From: Kofleriaceae bacterium | GTDB taxonomy: Bacteria > Myxococcota_A > Polyangia > Haliangiales > Haliangiaceae | Reading direction: 5' to 3' | DNA: 64,000 nt | Assembly: GCA_020633495.1 (NCBI GenBank) | Contig: JACKDR010000022.1 | Span: 62,001-126,000 of the forward strand | Shown here: piece by piece, positions 13,201 to 22,351 of the stretch | How positions within the stretch are numbered: position 1 is the first letter of the stretch | How the letters are laid out: every line of letters starts with the position of its first letter | Program-made: the position numbers and the translations under genes | The notes under the pieces: model-generated | Databases searched by the model: none | What the model was told of the DNA's origin: nothing | Seen by the model: only the letters and a program-made list of their open reading frames with translations

Positions 13201-13330
13201 TGCGGGCGGTGGAGAAGGCGAGGGGAGCGGCGCGGGGAGCGGCGACAGCGGTGGTGGGGAGGCCGGGTTCGGCGGGCAGGCGGGCGCGGCGTCGGGCACG
13301 GGCACGGGCACGGGCACGGGATCAGACTGA
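10280..13330 (+). CDS. Large TPR protein with TolB-like N-terminal region
   Basis: 1016 aa. One hydrophobic helix at ~15-27 (signal anchor), Pro/Asp linker, then a segment like the N-terminal domain found in TolB/adenylate-cyclase-associated proteins (FAVMAFENRAG, WVFTGWVER). Residues ~270-680 are a chain of TPR units (for example RLHLGEALWATGDADDAVHE). A C-terminal beta-rich region with paired Cys (VDNREC, ALCLIEP, VFCGD, TVHCRG) precedes a Gly/Ser/Ala tail, and the last ten residues (TGTGTGTGSD) are encoded by a hexamer repeat that continues past the stop. Likely a periplasmic or membrane-attached scaffold. The divergent PBP hints at an envelope role, but that is weak evidence. Confidence 0.8.
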   Translation: MVWRSASWHRPAGAIAIAVVLVIALPLRDGPRAQTTLVTPARDQPASAPSPAPRDQPVDGDDDDGAGRVDPGAAFAPARPLLAGGGLPDVPARAPDRFAVMAFENRAGVRALDWMTAGVPLSLAEKVELHLPVEPAYGPWVIPEGPAAPATPATVAAFAASVDARWVFTGWVERPDWQLRMGVSLWRVDGAPPGTPAPGRGDGAAAEAATGPGAAADPAAAAPPGNRTATRIGEVVATSPQFGDVHRLVGDAVIQLVAQAGFAVADADAAALRAPATHDLYAFTLIGRGVASLRGTLGKPDRAAATRDLERSLFIEPTVPLAQRLVGQLGLDTADSPREVQKAAGKFAYAADLDPDYLPAVRAAATAAQDAGKQDVARDLWERVVRRRPWDLDARLHLGEALWATGDADDAVHELERVIRRAPDDLRARRLIALVHADRGDLAQLAAQLEEITRRAPDDVDARLDLATAYAALRRWDDAHAAYEAVAAARPTDVTVLKLLGDVDRRRGDAAAAAAWYAKMAHVAPDDPRPPFLTGAAWLAGGDLERARRAFQPAQNLRDFKGEAYSALGAVQYLDGLYDEAIWYLKRAARLRPHVAAARTALARALLAKQQGQPGLDQVLAARTLGGAGADLDYLEGIARGQLHDRDGAAAALNAAIAAGAPVAEVRHVQQALERGEAPVPEGAPALVLPFGDVDGFAAAIDRFATLDAERAALRARFDRRVLEVLRGLGEGPDKDVAAAKALRRSCPTTAIAVPLARARALEGELWRQGLALETVYRTVALRERFGEAVGLTPAYRRRVGEVHAAWKRALAGVREVRLTLTVELGRELKVRRCREDLLTAVAADPASYGVSAAVPDEPTSVAPPRAAAPEPAIATIYVDNRECTAPIEVWVDGEQLGEAPARARGAFETRVGERALCLIEPTDAVFCGDRGTVRQAYLYDGWSATVHCRGATRAPEIAPLPGAAGSGEGGAGGAGGGEGEGSGAGSGDSGGGEAGFGGQAGAASGTGTGTGTGSD

Positions 13331-13513
13331 GAGCGGGCACGGGCACGGGCACGGGCACGGGCACGGGATCAGACTGATGGCGGGCACGGGCACGGGCACG
13401 GGATCAGACTGATGGCGGGCACGGGCACGGGCACGGGATCAGACTGAGAGCGGGCGCGGGCACGGGCACGGGCACGGGCACGGGATCAGACTGATGGCGG
13501 GCACGGGATCAGA
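13294..13513. repeat. Composite minisatellite of GGGCAC hexamers and GGGATCAGACTGA spacers
   Basis: Six units in a row. Each has one to five copies of GGGCAC (one copy mutated to GGGCGC) followed by GGGATCAGACTGA, then a linker GAGC or TGGC that starts the next unit. Boundaries: 13294-13330, 13331-13377 (47 bp), 13378-13412 (35), 13413-13447 (35), 13448-13494 (47), and a truncated unit 13495-13513. The stop codon of the TPR gene (13328-13330) is the TGA of the first spacer. Copy number of the hexamer should be prone to slippage. Confidence 0.95.
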
Positions 13514-13579
13514 GCGCGGGCACGCGACACCGGAGGGCGCCGTAGGCGGCGAGGCGGTGGGTTGCTAGACTGCCCCGCC

Positions 13580-14503
13580 ATGCCCGACGTCCCCCACCTC
13601 GCGTTCGCGTCGCCCCGCGTCCTGCCGCGCGCCGCGTCGCTGCCGGGGCGGGTCGTCGTCCTCGACATCGCCTTCGCCGCCAAGGTCGGCGACAGCGTCT
13701 CCTTCGACAAGACCACCGCGCCGTTCCTCGCCGACCTCGGCGACCGCCTGGCCGCCTGGGTCGATCACCACGACCACGAGCGCCACGCCGACTTCGCCGA
13801 CGATCCGCGGTTCCGGCTCGCCACCAAGGCGCAGCACGGCGCGTGCCCCGAGATGATCACGCCGGAGCTGGTGCGCCAGACCGGCCCCATCGACACGATC
13901 GTCGCGCACGTCGACCTCGACGGGCTGTACGCCGCCGCCAAGTGGATCCTCGGCGGCAAGGAGCCGTACCCGGGCGCCGACGACGACGCCCGCGCCGTCG
14001 ACACCCGCCGCGGCACCCCGGGGCCGCGCGCGATCAAGGTCGACCACGCCCTGCGCGCCCGCTTCCGCGACGATCAGGTCAAGCGCGCGGTCGTGCTGTG
14101 GCTGGTCCACGGCATGCAGCTGGGCGCGCACGACGACCTCCTCGACGAGGCCGCCCACGAGTTCGAGGAGCGCGCCGCCGGCACCGCCCAGCTCGCCGGT
14201 CGCTTCGGCCTGCGCGGCCGGGTCGCGCTGGTCGACGTCGCCGGCGCTCGCATCCCCTACGACAAGACCGACCTCCTGCTCGCCGGCCAGGAGCTGGCGC
14301 CGGTGTCGATGGTCCGCGACTCCGGCAACGTCACGATCGCGGCGCGCTTCGGCTCGGGCTGGGACTTCGTGCGCCTGCTCGAGCTCGGCGGCGGCATGCC
14401 GACCCGGGTCAGCGTCCCCGACGCGCGCTGGCAGGAGGCCCTCGACAAGATCAACGCCGCGCCCGAGCCGACCCCGACCGCCGAGCCGGGAGCCGAGCCG
14501 TGA
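13580..14503 (+). CDS. DHH-type phosphoesterase-like protein (tentative)
   Basis: 307 aa from ATG 13580; a TTG 18 nt upstream is in frame but less likely. The segment AWVDHHDHERHADF carries a DHH triad, and IVAHVDLDGLYAAAKW resembles the DxDG helix of DHH phosphoesterases (RecJ/NrnA-like), with GPRAIKVDHALRARFRDD further on. The order of motifs is not the standard one, so this is a tentative assignment. A candidate -10 TAGACT ends eight bases before the ATG. Stop overlaps the next start (GTGA); first gene of a three-gene operon with a nitrilase-fold enzyme and serine acetyltransferase. Confidence 0.6.
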   Translation: MPDVPHLAFASPRVLPRAASLPGRVVVLDIAFAAKVGDSVSFDKTTAPFLADLGDRLAAWVDHHDHERHADFADDPRFRLATKAQHGACPEMITPELVRQTGPIDTIVAHVDLDGLYAAAKWILGGKEPYPGADDDARAVDTRRGTPGPRAIKVDHALRARFRDDQVKRAVVLWLVHGMQLGAHDDLLDEAAHEFEERAAGTAQLAGRFGLRGRVALVDVAGARIPYDKTDLLLAGQELAPVSMVRDSGNVTIAARFGSGWDFVRLLELGGGMPTRVSVPDARWQEALDKINAAPEPTPTAEPGAEP

Positions 14504-15534
14504 CGGTCGCGCTGATCGCGGTGCAGCTGGAGATCCCGATGGCCGTGCTCGACGGCGGCGATCGCCTGCGCGCCCACGTCGAGGCCGCCGCCGCCGCCGC
14601 GGTCGACGCCGCCCCGGTCGCCGCCGACCGGCTGCTGGTCTTCCCCGAGGCCACCGGGCACCTGGTGCCGCTCGCGCTGGGCCCGGCGGCGGCGCGGCGG
14701 GCCCGGACCCTCGGCGACGCCATGGCCCAGATCGCGCTGCGCCGGCCGTGGAGCGTCGCGCGCGGCCTGCTCGACGCCCGCAGCCCGCGCGCCGATCACG
14801 CCGTCATCCTCGCGTTCGCGGCCGACGTCGATCGCTGGATGCGCGCCACGTTCGCGGCGATCGCGCGCCGGCACCGCGCCACCGTCGTCGCCGGCTCGTA
14901 CCTGCGGGTCCGCGCCGACGGCGGCGTCGCCAACAGCAGCCTGACCTTCGGCCCCGACGGCCGGCTGGTCGCGACCACCGACAAGGTCAACCTGGTGCCG
15001 TTCCTCGAGGACCGCCGCGCCGGCGGCCTGGCCCTCAGCCGCGGCGCCGCCGAGGCGGTGCCGGTGATCGACTGCGGCTGGGGCCGGCTGGCGACCCTGA
15101 TCTGCTACGACGCCTTCCGCGAGCCGCACACCGCTTCCGAGCGGTTCGTCCCGGTGGCGGCGCGGGTCGACGCCGCCGGCGCCGACGTGATCGCCAACCC
15201 GGCGGCCAACCCGTGGCCGTGGCAGCTGGGCTGGATCCACGCCGACCCCGGCGAGCACGTCACCCGCGCCGAGCAGTGGCGCAACGAGGGCCTGCCGGCG
15301 ACCCTGGCCGGCCTGCACCACGCCCGCTGGGGCGTCACCGCCCACCTGGTCGCGCGCCTGCTCGACCTCCGCTTCGAGGGCGCGTCCGAGATCCTGCGCC
15401 GCGACGGCGATCGGGTCACCCAGGTCGCCCGGGCCGCCGATCACCGCCACGCCGGCCACGTCGCCGTGGTGGCCGAGCTGGGCGCGCCGTCGTACACCTC
15501 GCCTCGCCAGCCGTCTCCGGAGCCGAGCCCATGA
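14500..15534 (+). CDS. Carbon-nitrogen hydrolase (nitrilase superfamily)
   Basis: 344 aa, GTG start overlapping the upstream TGA. The nitrilase-fold catalytic triad is visible: Glu50 in LLVFPEATG, Lys162 in TTDKVNLVPF, and Cys202 in TLICYDAFREP. ANPAANPWPW follows the active site. The fold hydrolyses or transfers non-peptide C-N bonds (amidases, carbamoylases, N-acyltransferases); there are no membrane helices, so it is not apolipoprotein N-acyltransferase. Substrate unknown. Coupled to cysE by ATGA overlap, which suggests a small-molecule role next to cysteine or acyl-serine metabolism (inference). Confidence 0.85.
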   Translation: MTVALIAVQLEIPMAVLDGGDRLRAHVEAAAAAAVDAAPVAADRLLVFPEATGHLVPLALGPAAARRARTLGDAMAQIALRRPWSVARGLLDARSPRADHAVILAFAADVDRWMRATFAAIARRHRATVVAGSYLRVRADGGVANSSLTFGPDGRLVATTDKVNLVPFLEDRRAGGLALSRGAAEAVPVIDCGWGRLATLICYDAFREPHTASERFVPVAARVDAAGADVIANPAANPWPWQLGWIHADPGEHVTRAEQWRNEGLPATLAGLHHARWGVTAHLVARLLDLRFEGASEILRRDGDRVTQVARAADHRHAGHVAVVAELGAPSYTSPRQPSPEPSP

Positions 15535-16454
15535 CCGTCCCTCCCGTCCCCCGCGGCGGCGTCCGCGGCGATCGCGTCGTCGACGACCTCCTCGACAGCT
15601 ACCTGTCGCCGCGCCCCGAGATCCAGCACCTGGGCAGCTACGAGCTGCCGTCGCTGGAGCAGGCGGCGCGCCTGGTGGAGCAGGGCCGGCGCCTGCTGTT
15701 CCCCGGGTTCTTCGGCCCGACCGTGGCCCGGCTGCCCCGCACCGAGCTGCGCGAGCAGGTCCGCGAGTGGGTCGACGACCTGCGCAACACGCTGCGTCGC
15801 CAGGTCTACCGCGGCCTGCACCACAAGACCCAGCTGGCCGCCGGCTCCGACCAGCACGAGTGCCCCGACTGCCTGGCCCAGGCCGAGGACATCACCGCCG
15901 AGTTCCTGGCCCAGCTGCCGGCGCTGCGTGACCAGGTCGCGCGCGACGTCCGCGCCGCCTACGACGGCGACCCCGCCGCCGCCGGCCTCGACGAGGTCAT
16001 CGTCTGCTACCCGGGCGTCTTCGCGGTCACGGTGTTCCGGATGGCCAGCGCGCTGCACCGCGCCGGCGCCGCGGTCGTGCCCCGGATGATGAGCGAGCTG
16101 GCCCACGAGAAGACCGGCATCGACATCCACCCCGGCGCGGCGATCGGCGACTCCTTCTTCATCGACCACGGCACCGGCGTCGTGGTCGGCCAGACCACCG
16201 TGATCGGCAACCGGGTCCGTCTCTACCAGGGCGTGACCCTGGGCGCCCTGACCGTGCCGCGGGGCAGCGAGCGGCCGCCGTGCGGCGCCAAGCGCCACCC
16301 CACGATCGAGGACGACGTCGTCATCTACGCCGGCGCCACCATCCTGGGCGGCGACACCGTGATCGGCAAGGGCGCGGTCATCGGCGGCAACGCCTGGGTC
16401 ACCGCCTCGGTCGCGCCCGGGGCCGTGGTGGCGGGATCGGTCGGCCGCCGGTAG
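15531..16454 (+). CDS. cysE: Serine O-acetyltransferase
   Basis: 307 aa. Residues ~1-185 are the helical N-terminal domain; residues ~190-300 are the left-handed beta-helix of hexapeptide repeats: GIDIHPGAAIGDSFFIDHG with the active-site histidines, then VVVGQTTVIGNRV, VIYAGATILGGDTVIGKG. This is the EpsC-like long form of CysE. It acetylates L-serine with acetyl-CoA to O-acetylserine, the substrate of cysteine synthase; a cysteine synthase lies in the sulfur operon at 61.6 kb. Start ATG overlaps the nitrilase stop. The lower sequence shows no C-terminal feedback tail beyond AGSVGRR, so cysteine inhibition cannot be judged. Confidence 0.9.
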   Translation: MTVPPVPRGGVRGDRVVDDLLDSYLSPRPEIQHLGSYELPSLEQAARLVEQGRRLLFPGFFGPTVARLPRTELREQVREWVDDLRNTLRRQVYRGLHHKTQLAAGSDQHECPDCLAQAEDITAEFLAQLPALRDQVARDVRAAYDGDPAAAGLDEVIVCYPGVFAVTVFRMASALHRAGAAVVPRMMSELAHEKTGIDIHPGAAIGDSFFIDHGTGVVVGQTTVIGNRVRLYQGVTLGALTVPRGSERPPCGAKRHPTIEDDVVIYAGATILGGDTVIGKGAVIGGNAWVTASVAPGAVVAGSVGRR

Positions 16455-16512
16455 GCGGCCGCCGCAGCCCGGAAACTTGCGACCTACATCGGGCCCCCGA
16501 TAGGCTTCCACC

Positions 16513-17868
16513 GTGCGTCGAGCCCCGGGGATCGTCGTCTTGCTGGCCTGCGCCGCGGTGGCGAGCGCCGCCGGCGACGCGCGCGCCGAGCGCCCGCTGC
16601 GCAAGGGGCCGTACCTGCAGAACGTCGCGCCCCGCGCGGTGACGATCATGTGGGAGACCTCGCATTCGCAGCCCGCGACGCTGCACGTCACCGGACCGGG
16701 CGTCGACCGCACCATCGCGCTGACCGCGGCGTACCGCCAGGAGGTCGTCGTCGACGGCCTGGCGCCGTCGTCGCGCTACGCCTACGAGGTCGAGGTCGAC
16801 GGCAAGCTCGAGCGCGGCGAGCTCGCGACCTCGCCCGAAGACGGCACCGACGTGCCGTTCACGTTCGTCGCCTACGGCGACACCCGGTCGCAGGTCGATC
16901 CGCACCGCCGCATCGTCGAGCGCATCCGCGCCGAGGTCCCCGACTTCCTGCTCGGCACCGGCGACATGGTCGACGAGGGCAGCAAGGAAGCCCAGTGGCA
17001 GCAGTTCTTCGACATCGAGCGCGACATGCTCCGCGACAACGTGCTGTTCCCGTCGGTCGGCAACCACGACCGCCAGGGCGGCGGCCGCACCGCCGACGCG
17101 TGGCGCGGCTACTTCGCGGTGCCCGAGAACTCGCCCGACCCCGAGCGCTACTACGCCTTCACCTACGGCAACTCGCGGTTCGTGGTCCTCGACTCGAACA
17201 TGCACAGCTTCGCGCTGACCGACCAGACCGCGTGGCTCGAGGGCCAGCTGCAGCAGGCGCGGCAGACCCCGGGCATCCGCCACATCTTCGTCGTCATGCA
17301 CCACCCGCCGTTCTCGGTGTCGCTGCACGGCGGCCAGCGCGACCTGCGCGAGCGGTGGACCCCGCTGTACGAGCAGTACGGCGTCGACGCCGTGTTCAGC
17401 GGCCACGACCACGTCTACAGCCGCGCCGAGCGCGGCGGCGTCCACTACTTCGTCACCGGCGGCGGCGGCGCGCCGCTGTACCCGCGGTCGCCGCGGGCCA
17501 GCGATCTCGACAAGGCCGCGGTGAAGTACTTCGAGCGGGTCAACCACTTCCTCCGCGTCCACGTCTGGGGCGACCTGATCGAGGTGACCGCGGTGCGGGC
17601 CGACGGCACCGCGATCGAGACCACGACCTGGGGCGAGCCGCCGGCCGAGCCGGCGCCCGCGGTGGCGGCGCCCACCGAGGCCGAGCTCGCCGACGCGGTG
17701 ACCGCCAGCGCCGCGGTCGCGGCGGTCGGCGCCGGCGACCCCGCCGGCCTGGCCCGCCCGGCGCGGCGCGGCGGCGGCCTGGGCCTCGGCCTGTGGATCG
17801 CGATGGGCGGCTTCGTCCTGGCGGTCGGCGCCGGGGTCGGCCTGTGGCGCGGCCGTCGCGGCGCCTGA
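16513..17868 (+). CDS. Secreted, membrane-anchored purple acid phosphatase-type metallophosphoesterase
   Basis: 451 aa, GTG start six bases after TAGGCT. Signal peptide 1-25, then a fibronectin-like domain (~30-108), then a calcineurin-type phosphoesterase with the five metal motifs: YGDTR (Asp123), GTGD (Asp151), GNHD (184-186), MHH (263-264) and GHDHVYSR (297-304). A Pro/Ala linker leads to a C-terminal membrane helix (~424-445) and RGRRGA, so the enzyme is tethered outside the inner membrane. Arrangement matches purple acid phosphatases and related phosphodiesterases. Substrate unknown; phosphate scavenging is the family norm. Confidence 0.88.
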   Translation: MRRAPGIVVLLACAAVASAAGDARAERPLRKGPYLQNVAPRAVTIMWETSHSQPATLHVTGPGVDRTIALTAAYRQEVVVDGLAPSSRYAYEVEVDGKLERGELATSPEDGTDVPFTFVAYGDTRSQVDPHRRIVERIRAEVPDFLLGTGDMVDEGSKEAQWQQFFDIERDMLRDNVLFPSVGNHDRQGGGRTADAWRGYFAVPENSPDPERYYAFTYGNSRFVVLDSNMHSFALTDQTAWLEGQLQQARQTPGIRHIFVVMHHPPFSVSLHGGQRDLRERWTPLYEQYGVDAVFSGHDHVYSRAERGGVHYFVTGGGGAPLYPRSPRASDLDKAAVKYFERVNHFLRVHVWGDLIEVTAVRADGTAIETTTWGEPPAEPAPAVAAPTEAELADAVTASAAVAAVGAGDPAGLARPARRGGGLGLGLWIAMGGFVLAVGAGVGLWRGRRGA

Positions 17869-17946
17869 GCGCGGACGTCACGGTCGGGGAGGCGGCCCGG
17901 GCGGTCCCTTGACCGTCACCGAGGCCGGCCCCACACTGCCGCGATC

Positions 17947-18570
17947 ATGGCCGAGCTCGTCGATCGCATCCAGGAGTACGCCACGCAGGCCGTCGAGTAC
18001 GTGCGTCGCGCCGTCGGCCTGCCGCTCGAGTACGACAGCGACACCCTGCCGCTCCTCGACCACTACCTGCGCAGCGTGCCGACCGAGGAGCCCGCCGCGG
18101 TCAAGCTGGTGGTGATGACCGCGGGCGCGTACTTCGGCGAGGTGGTGCGCCGCACCATCGGCGGCCGCTGGGAGTACACCGACGAGGCGGTCGAGGAGTG
18201 GCGCGTGGTCATGCCCGCCGGGCTGTCGTTCTCGCCGCCCGGCTTCGTGGCCGCGGCGATCGCCCGGGCCGCGCTCGAGGACTTCGACACCGAGCTCGAC
18301 GCGCCGCCGCGGATGCTGCCGTACGTGCAGGCCGCGCTCGCCAACATGGGGGCCGCGACCGAGGAGGAGTACTACTCGCTGTGCGGCCGCCTCGACACCC
18401 TCGAGCACGTCCACGAGATCCTGGTCGGCGCCGCGGCGTCGATGCTGGGCGACGCCGGCCCGCCCGACGGTGACGGTGACGCCGACGCCGACCCGCCGGA
18501 TGACGAAGTGGTTATGGAAGCGGATCCCGATGTCGCCGGCGACGACCCCGGCGGCGGCCTGGTCAACTGA
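17947..18570 (+). CDS. Conserved-looking cytoplasmic protein of unknown function
   Basis: 207 aa, no signal peptide or membrane helix. Residues 1-170 are helix-rich with aromatic clusters (YFGEVVRRTIGGRWEYT, EEEYYSLCGRLDTLEHVHEI); the last ~40 residues are acidic and low complexity (DGDGDADADPPDDE). The composed globular part suggests a real fold. Sits between two same-strand genes without overlap. I do not recognise the family. Confidence 0.65.
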   Translation: MAELVDRIQEYATQAVEYVRRAVGLPLEYDSDTLPLLDHYLRSVPTEEPAAVKLVVMTAGAYFGEVVRRTIGGRWEYTDEAVEEWRVVMPAGLSFSPPGFVAAAIARAALEDFDTELDAPPRMLPYVQAALANMGAATEEEYYSLCGRLDTLEHVHEILVGAAASMLGDAGPPDGDGDADADPPDDEVVMEADPDVAGDDPGGGLVN

Positions 18571-18622
18571 GGCCCCGGCGCCGGCAGCGCGGGCGCGGGC
18601 GCCTGTGATATAGCCAGGCTCC

Positions 18623-21406
18623 ATGGCCCGGGGGAGCCTCCGCGCACCATCGCAACACGCCTACCGCGGCGCCGTCGGGGCGACCCGACAGGCCGCGGTC
18701 CACGTCAGCCTGCCCGGGGGCGACATCGCGTCGGTCCCGGTCTACGTCGCGATCGACGTCGTCGCCGACCCGGAGCTGGGCCAGCGCCTGCTGTCCGACG
18801 ATCCGGCGCGCGCCGTCAACAGCGTGCGCCTGGCCGACGGCACGACGCTGGTGCTGACCACGCCGGTCGTCTATCACGACCCCGCGGCCGAGGTCATGGT
18901 GCTCGTCCTCGACGAGTCCGACCGCCACCGCGAGCTCGCCGAGCGCGCCCGCGTCCTCGGCGAGATGGCCGCCGACCCGGCGACGCCGGTGCCGGCGTAC
19001 GCCCGCGAGTTCCAGGTCGCGTTCGGCAGCCGCGGCCTGCGCGCCCTGCTCGAGGACAAGGCCGAGCGCGCGGTCGCCGCGGCGCGCACCGCCGAGCTCG
19101 AGCGCGAGCTGGAGCGCGAGCGGGCCGCGGCCGAGCGCCGCCGCGCCGACGCCGGCGCCCAGGCCGCCGAGCTCGAGCGCATCCGCCAGGATCAGGAGCG
19201 CCGCAGCCGCGACCTCGATCGCCGGGCCGCCGAGCTCGACGCCGACCGCGACGAGTACGATCGCCGCCGCACCGAGCTGGAGCGGCTGCGCGCCGAGCAC
19301 GACGTCCTCGCCGCCGAGCTCGACCAGGCCCGGGCCCGGCTCGAGCGCGACCGCGCCGCCGCGCGCCCGGCCACCGGGCGCGACGTCGACGAGCTGGCCA
19401 CCGGGCCGTTCGACCTCGCCAGCGACGAGCCGACCACCGGGACCCAGGCGACGCTGGCGCCGCGGCCGGCGACCGCGCCGCCGGTGGCCCGCCCGGTGGT
19501 CGCCGACGAGGAGTCGACCGACGCCGGCCAGCCGCCGCCGGAGATGCCGTCCGGCACCGACCCGCTGACCACGACCACCACCGAGCTCGAGGTCCCGGCG
19601 GTGCTCGACGGCTGGCTCGCCGCGTTCGCCGGCGGCAACGCGGTCGCGGCGATCGCCGCCGACGATCGCGACGGCGGCGCCGTCCGGCTGGCGCTGCGCG
19701 CGACCCCGGCGTCGGGGGCGGCGCTGGCGCGCGGCCCGCTCGACGTCCGCCTCCAGCTGCACCGCCAGCCGGCGTACCCGGTCATCACGCTGAGCGTCGG
19801 CACGCCGCTGTCGCTGCGCGGCGCCGGCGCCCACCGCGTCACCGCGGCGCTCGATCTGGCCGCCGACGTCGATCGGCGGGCGCTCGGCATGCTGGGCAAG
19901 CGGTTCGCGATCGCGATCGACCTGGTGGCCGAGGGCGTGTGCCTGCGGCGGGCGCTGATCGTCGCGCCGCTCGAGGAGAACGTCGCCTACGTGGTGCGCG
20001 CCGCCCAGGATCACCTGCGCACGCTCACCGCCGAGGGTGACGGCACCACCGGGCCGTCGTTCGCGCGGGCCCGGGCCCAGCTCGCCGAGCCCGGCCACGA
20101 CGTCCTCGGCGGCGACCACCCCGAGGCCGGCGAGTTCCGCGACGACAAGCTCGGCCAGCTCGCCACCGCCAACCAGGTGCGGCGGGCCCTGGCCATCGCG
20201 CGCCGCTTCACCCGGCCGTCGCGCGAGGACTACCTGGTGACCGTGCGCGGCTACCCGCTGGCGCGCTGGCACGAGCGCCGCCGCGCGGTCGTCGCGCGCG
20301 CCGCCGCGTGCGGCCTGTGGATGGGCTCGGACCTGGCGCAGGTCGCGGTGTCCGAGGGCGTCGCGCGGTCGCGCAAGGACCTGGTGACCCGGCTCGAGCC
20401 GGCGTTCGCCGCGATGCTGGGCGACGCGGTCGTCAACGATCTCGACAGCGACGCCGCCGAGGACAACCGCAAGGCGCTGGCCGAGGAGGCCCGGTCGCTC
20501 GGCCTCGATCGCGACGACGCCGCCCGCACCGTGGCGTCGGCGTCCGAGCCGGTGGCCTCGGGGATGATCGAGCAGGAGGTGCCGGCGATCGACCCGCGCG
20601 GCCGCCCGGTCGACGAGCTGATCGGGATGCTCGACGATCGGCGGCACCGCTTCGCCGCGGCGCTCGAGCTGTGCGAGCGCGGCGATCCGCGCGGCATCCG
20701 CCCGGTGCTGCACACGGTGCGGCGCCTGGGCCGGACCGAGGCGGTCCGGGTCCTGGGCGCGATGGTGAAGTTCGGCGACGCCGCGGCGCCGGCGCTGACC
20801 GCCGGGCTCGGCAGCTCGAAGGCGTTCCTCCGCCACGGCTGCGCCCTGGCGCTCGGCATGCTGCGCACCGAGGCCGGCACCGAGGCGGTCATCGATCTGC
20901 TGCTGTCCGAGCCCACCGAGATCTGGCGCGAGCTGGCCCGCGCGGTCGGGCAGGTCGGCCCGGCGGCGCTGATGCCGCTGGCCGCGCGGATGGGGCGGCT
21001 CGGCGAGCGCGCCACCGCGTCGACCCGCGAGCGGGTCGCGTGGGCGATGGCGCACGTCGGGGTCCGCGGCGGCCGCACCGCGATCGACCAGCTCGCGTCC
21101 GGGGCCAGCGTGGTCGCGCCGGTGGCGCAGCAGGCGCTCGAGCTGATGGCGCCGGCCGCCCGCGACGATCTCCGCGGCACCGGCGCCGGCCGCGAGATGA
21201 CGGTCAACCGCGCCTTCTCGCGGCGCTTCTTCGAGGCGCTGGGGCAGGGCGGCCTGCCCCAGGAGTCGCGCGCCGCGCTCGACGCGCTCGACGCGTCCGG
21301 CCCGATGGAGCTGCTCGACGAGGCCGACCTGATCGACCTCGAGGGCGACGACGACGAAGACGACGACCTCGACGAGCTCGACGAGGCCGATCTCATCGAG
21401 ACCTGA
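18623..21406 (+). CDS. Coiled-coil and HEAT-repeat protein
   Basis: 927 aa. Residues ~20-140 form an N-terminal domain with PVVYHDPAAEVMVLVLDES and VPAYAREFQVAFG, which I associate with myxobacterial CpXC/HEAT proteins, although no CxxC pair is seen here. Residues ~145-255 are a long Glu/Arg/Ala coiled coil. A disordered Thr/Pro linker and a middle domain follow; residues ~690-890 are HEAT-like helical repeats (FLRHGCALALGMLR, WRELARAVGQVG). The end is strongly acidic (EGDDDEDDDLDELDEAD). TATAGC lies eight bases before the ATG. Probably a cytoplasmic scaffold; function unknown. Confidence 0.78.
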   Translation: MARGSLRAPSQHAYRGAVGATRQAAVHVSLPGGDIASVPVYVAIDVVADPELGQRLLSDDPARAVNSVRLADGTTLVLTTPVVYHDPAAEVMVLVLDESDRHRELAERARVLGEMAADPATPVPAYAREFQVAFGSRGLRALLEDKAERAVAAARTAELERELERERAAAERRRADAGAQAAELERIRQDQERRSRDLDRRAAELDADRDEYDRRRTELERLRAEHDVLAAELDQARARLERDRAAARPATGRDVDELATGPFDLASDEPTTGTQATLAPRPATAPPVARPVVADEESTDAGQPPPEMPSGTDPLTTTTTELEVPAVLDGWLAAFAGGNAVAAIAADDRDGGAVRLALRATPASGAALARGPLDVRLQLHRQPAYPVITLSVGTPLSLRGAGAHRVTAALDLAADVDRRALGMLGKRFAIAIDLVAEGVCLRRALIVAPLEENVAYVVRAAQDHLRTLTAEGDGTTGPSFARARAQLAEPGHDVLGGDHPEAGEFRDDKLGQLATANQVRRALAIARRFTRPSREDYLVTVRGYPLARWHERRRAVVARAAACGLWMGSDLAQVAVSEGVARSRKDLVTRLEPAFAAMLGDAVVNDLDSDAAEDNRKALAEEARSLGLDRDDAARTVASASEPVASGMIEQEVPAIDPRGRPVDELIGMLDDRRHRFAAALELCERGDPRGIRPVLHTVRRLGRTEAVRVLGAMVKFGDAAAPALTAGLGSSKAFLRHGCALALGMLRTEAGTEAVIDLLLSEPTEIWRELARAVGQVGPAALMPLAARMGRLGERATASTRERVAWAMAHVGVRGGRTAIDQLASGASVVAPVAQQALELMAPAARDDLRGTGAGREMTVNRAFSRRFFEALGQGGLPQESRAALDALDASGPMELLDEADLIDLEGDDDEDDDLDELDEADLIET

Positions 21407-21606
21407 CCGGGGCAGGCGGCGCGGGCGGGTCAGGGAGGCGGCGTCCGGCGTCCGGCAGGCCCGGCGTGGGTGTGCCGCGCGCACGGCGACCCACCTGGGG
21501 GTACAACGATCGTCCGCCGATCTGCCCACCCAGAGGTTGCTCACGACACGGTGGCTTCGGCTATCATGGGTGTCGCCCGTCACGCCAGCAGTCCGGGCCT
21601 TGCGCC

Positions 21607-22338
<732 letters not shown>

Positions 22339-22351
22339 GCCGGGCTGCCGC

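Noticed and set aside
13294..13513. Possible CRISPR array
   Set aside because: Units are composed of hexamers, spacers are identical rather than unique, and no cas gene is near.
15531..16454. Assignment of the hexapeptide protein to a sugar acetyltransferase
   Set aside because: The long helical N-terminal domain and DIHPGA/DHGTGVVVG motifs fit serine acetyltransferase better.
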